Positions 41,266-42,944 of a stretch of DNA of 42,944 nucleotides are shown in pieces. Source of the stretch: Amphimedon queenslandica (Eukaryota > Porifera > Demospongiae > Haplosclerida > Niphatidae). Under the pieces are notes generated by a model. It searched no databases, was not told the DNA's origin, and saw nothing but the letters and a program-made list of their open reading frames with translations. Position 1 is the first letter of the stretch. Every line of letters starts with the position of its first letter. The translations under genes and the position numbers were made by a program. Where the stretch lies: contig NW_003546599.1 of assembly GCF_000090795.2 (NCBI RefSeq), forward strand, positions 63,529-106,472, given 5' to 3'.

Positions 41266-42728
41266 TCATTCTGATGTTGGTAGACGTGGTTCCATTGAGG
41301 ATGGGCGTGGTATAACCACAGACACCACATCCTGTAAGAAATAATAAAAGAATCATCATATAAACATTGTATAGTACTATACAATAATATTTAAAATAAT
41401 AAAGAAAAATACATTTAAGTATAACACAGAGCAAAAGATACGTGTACAACAACATTGACAACTTGTAGCCTCTAATAAGACAAGTACAATACAAAACAAC
41501 GGTGAGTTGTCTTTAAATGCTAAAGAGTAAAGACTATTAACTTTATATACTGACAAAGCAATTTTATGTCAACATTTCTCATAAACAAAATTCCTCTAAA
41601 GAGTATGATGACTTACTGGTAAGTGATATTGATTGCAAGCATTTATTAGCCTCAAGAGACTGGTATCCTGTATCAATGATGAGAGGGGTAATGTACTAAT
41701 ACTGTCTCCTCCTCCTTTCTCTCCTCCTCCTCCTCCTTTCTCTCCTCCTCCTCCTCCTACTCTATCATATATCTCTTGTAGTGATTCATGAAAAGGAGCT
41801 GACTCGGTAGCACCAAAATTAATGACCTATTAATAATAATAATAAAATACTTCATCTACAACGTACATGTATATGTACAGTGTATAAGACAAAGTACAAG
41901 TACATGTACATGTAAGTGACATGCATGTACTGACTGGCCTTACCTTCTGTAGCTCTGATAGAGCAATATCTGTATCACTTGACTAGAGGGAGAGAGGAAA
42001 GGGAGAGACAGAGACAGAATGATGGTACATGTAAAAAGTGATCAATTAGATTATTTTTTAATCTTACAGAAGTGATTGGCTCTCCTTTAATTATTGAAAG
42101 CGCTTTAAAGAATCCTTCCTGACCATCAGGTGAGGAACAGAGAACCATCAACTATTAATAATAATACACAATGTACATTTAATTATCAAAAGATCTTCTG
42201 CTTTTAAAACTCACCATATTCATGTAGTCCAATGTATCACACAAATTGTCCTTGAAAAGCTCAAAAAAGAACTAAAAAATAATAATACATGTAACATACA
42301 TGTACATGTACATTATCAGTTTTAAGAAAAGTCTAGCTGATTACTAAGTACATGTACATGTACATGTATACTTACAAGAGAAATCTTGGCCTAAATACAT
42401 ACATGTATATATGTACATTTAAGTACACATAATTAATCACAAGTACATGTCATACTAGCTGTACAAGTACACATGTTCTTACCGGTTTAAGTCTTGCATT
42501 TCTGTCCTCATCAGCTCTTTCATCCAACCATATGGGGACACTCATATACTCTTCCCTGGTAATCATTTTATTATTTCTTCCATCCAAAGTAGCTCTCATT
42601 GAGGAGAGAGCAGTGAGGAGGTCTTGAGAGGAGGGGAGAGGGTAAGGCTGTGAGAGACAGAGAACTAGTCTCCTCCAATCAACACTCACAGCACTTCTAC
42701 CATAAATACACTGCATTAACTGCTGGAC
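41266..42728 (-). CDS. SPEF2: SPEF2-like sperm flagellar protein 2, C-terminal exons (5' partial)
   Basis: Minus-strand exons: 42728-42483, 42271-42215, 42151-42068, 41982-41944, 41826-41617, 41331-41266 (TGA). The protein runs VQQLMQCIYGRSAVSVDWRR.., MITREEYMSVPIWLDE (an EF-hand-like piece), FFFELFKDN, LMVLCSSPDGQEGFFKALSI, HESLQEIYDRVGGGGG, INACNQYHLP and ends RLPTSE. The order VDWR - EEY - FF.LF - PDG.EG..KALS - Y.LP is that of the SPEF2/KPL2 C-terminus, a central-pair protein of motile cilia and flagella. The usual long N-terminal part lies beyond the right edge. The Gly run (GGGGGEKGGGGGEKGGG) comes from a (TCC)n-type stretch at 41701-41760. Confidence 0.75.
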
Positions 42729-42944
42729 CTGAGGAGAGAGAGAGAGGGTAAGAAGGGAGAGATAAAAGGAGGGAGAGAGAGAGATCAATAGGTAAGAGGA
42801 AGAAACACAAATGTAACTGTAAAGGTGGGTTCTCAATATGACGCATTGCTTTTAATGCGCTTGCGTCATGACCGAAAGTGTTGTATAAACCAATGGGAGT
42901 ATGCGTCAATGAGTCAGAATAGAAATGTTTTCTAATCTGATGCA
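42729..42944. other. SPEF2 intron reaching the window edge
   Basis: Pyrimidine-rich on the minus strand before the acceptor at 42729. Near the edge, TGACGCAT (about 42838) and ATGCGTCA (about 42901) form an inverted pair that could be the ends of a small element. No exon is recognised. Confidence 0.4.

Noticed and set aside
42729..42836. N-terminal part of the long - strand frame before VQQLMQ
   Set aside because: It is a pyrimidine-rich intron read in frame; the acceptor CAG lies at the start of VQQLMQ.

Overview
The window looks like nuclear DNA of an early-branching animal, most likely a demosponge such as Amphimedon queenslandica. This is inferred from AT-rich sequence, very compact intron-rich genes (introns mostly 40-120 bp with GT..AG ends), a canonical eukaryotic 5S rRNA gene, animal protein families (TRIM-NHL, USP47-like, SPEF2, MTR) and many ACATGTACATGT-type microsatellites. 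Nothing bacterial or viral was recognised.

Layout. (1) 1-4991, + strand: 3' part of a many-exon gene for a protein ending in a USP47-type C-terminal region (copy A; its 5' end lies outside the window). (2) 5460-6203, +: six-exon ubiquitin-conjugating (UBC) fold protein whose catalytic Cys position is Ser. (3) 7149-14191, -: methionine synthase (MTR) in about 28 exons. Its introns hold a 177-bp satellite, a fold-back and a 25-copy minisatellite that repeats a splice donor. Its 3' end is shortened and shows a frame shift. (4) 14591-22137, +: second, 5'-complete copy of the USP47-CTD gene (copy B), starting with a death domain. It is head-to-head with MTR across about 400 bp and has lost its last exons next to a Mutator-like MITE. 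(5) 23070-24924: a terminal-inverted-repeat element. (6) 24986-27145, +: intronless TRIM-NHL E3 ligase. (7) 27504-27622, +: 5S rRNA. (8) 27623-31396: repeat-rich intergenic DNA. (9) 31397-40752, +: three tandem intronless paralogues combining an MLKL/HeLo-like four-helix N-terminus, three FN3 domains and a C-terminal glycine zipper; the middle copy has lost the helical domain. (10) 36203-37234 and 41266 to window end, -: a broken copy and an intact 3' end of SPEF2, duplicated together with the FN3 genes.

How the genes may fit together. Copies A and B, the inactive-looking E2-like protein and the TRIM ligase all belong to ubiquitin signalling, and two of these three kinds lack visible catalytic capacity. 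Death-domain/USP47-CTD proteins and four-helix/FN3/glycine-zipper proteins both look like death or innate-immunity architectures. MTR and SPEF2 are housekeeping and ciliary bystanders. The candidate new systems are the 4HB-FN3x3-glycine-zipper family and the death-domain/USP47-CTD fusion without a protease. Both functional readings are inference from domain order.

Exon coordinates were worked out by eye from reading-frame continuity, splice dinucleotides and paralogue comparison. Summed exon lengths of copy A and of the E2-like gene come out exactly in frame.
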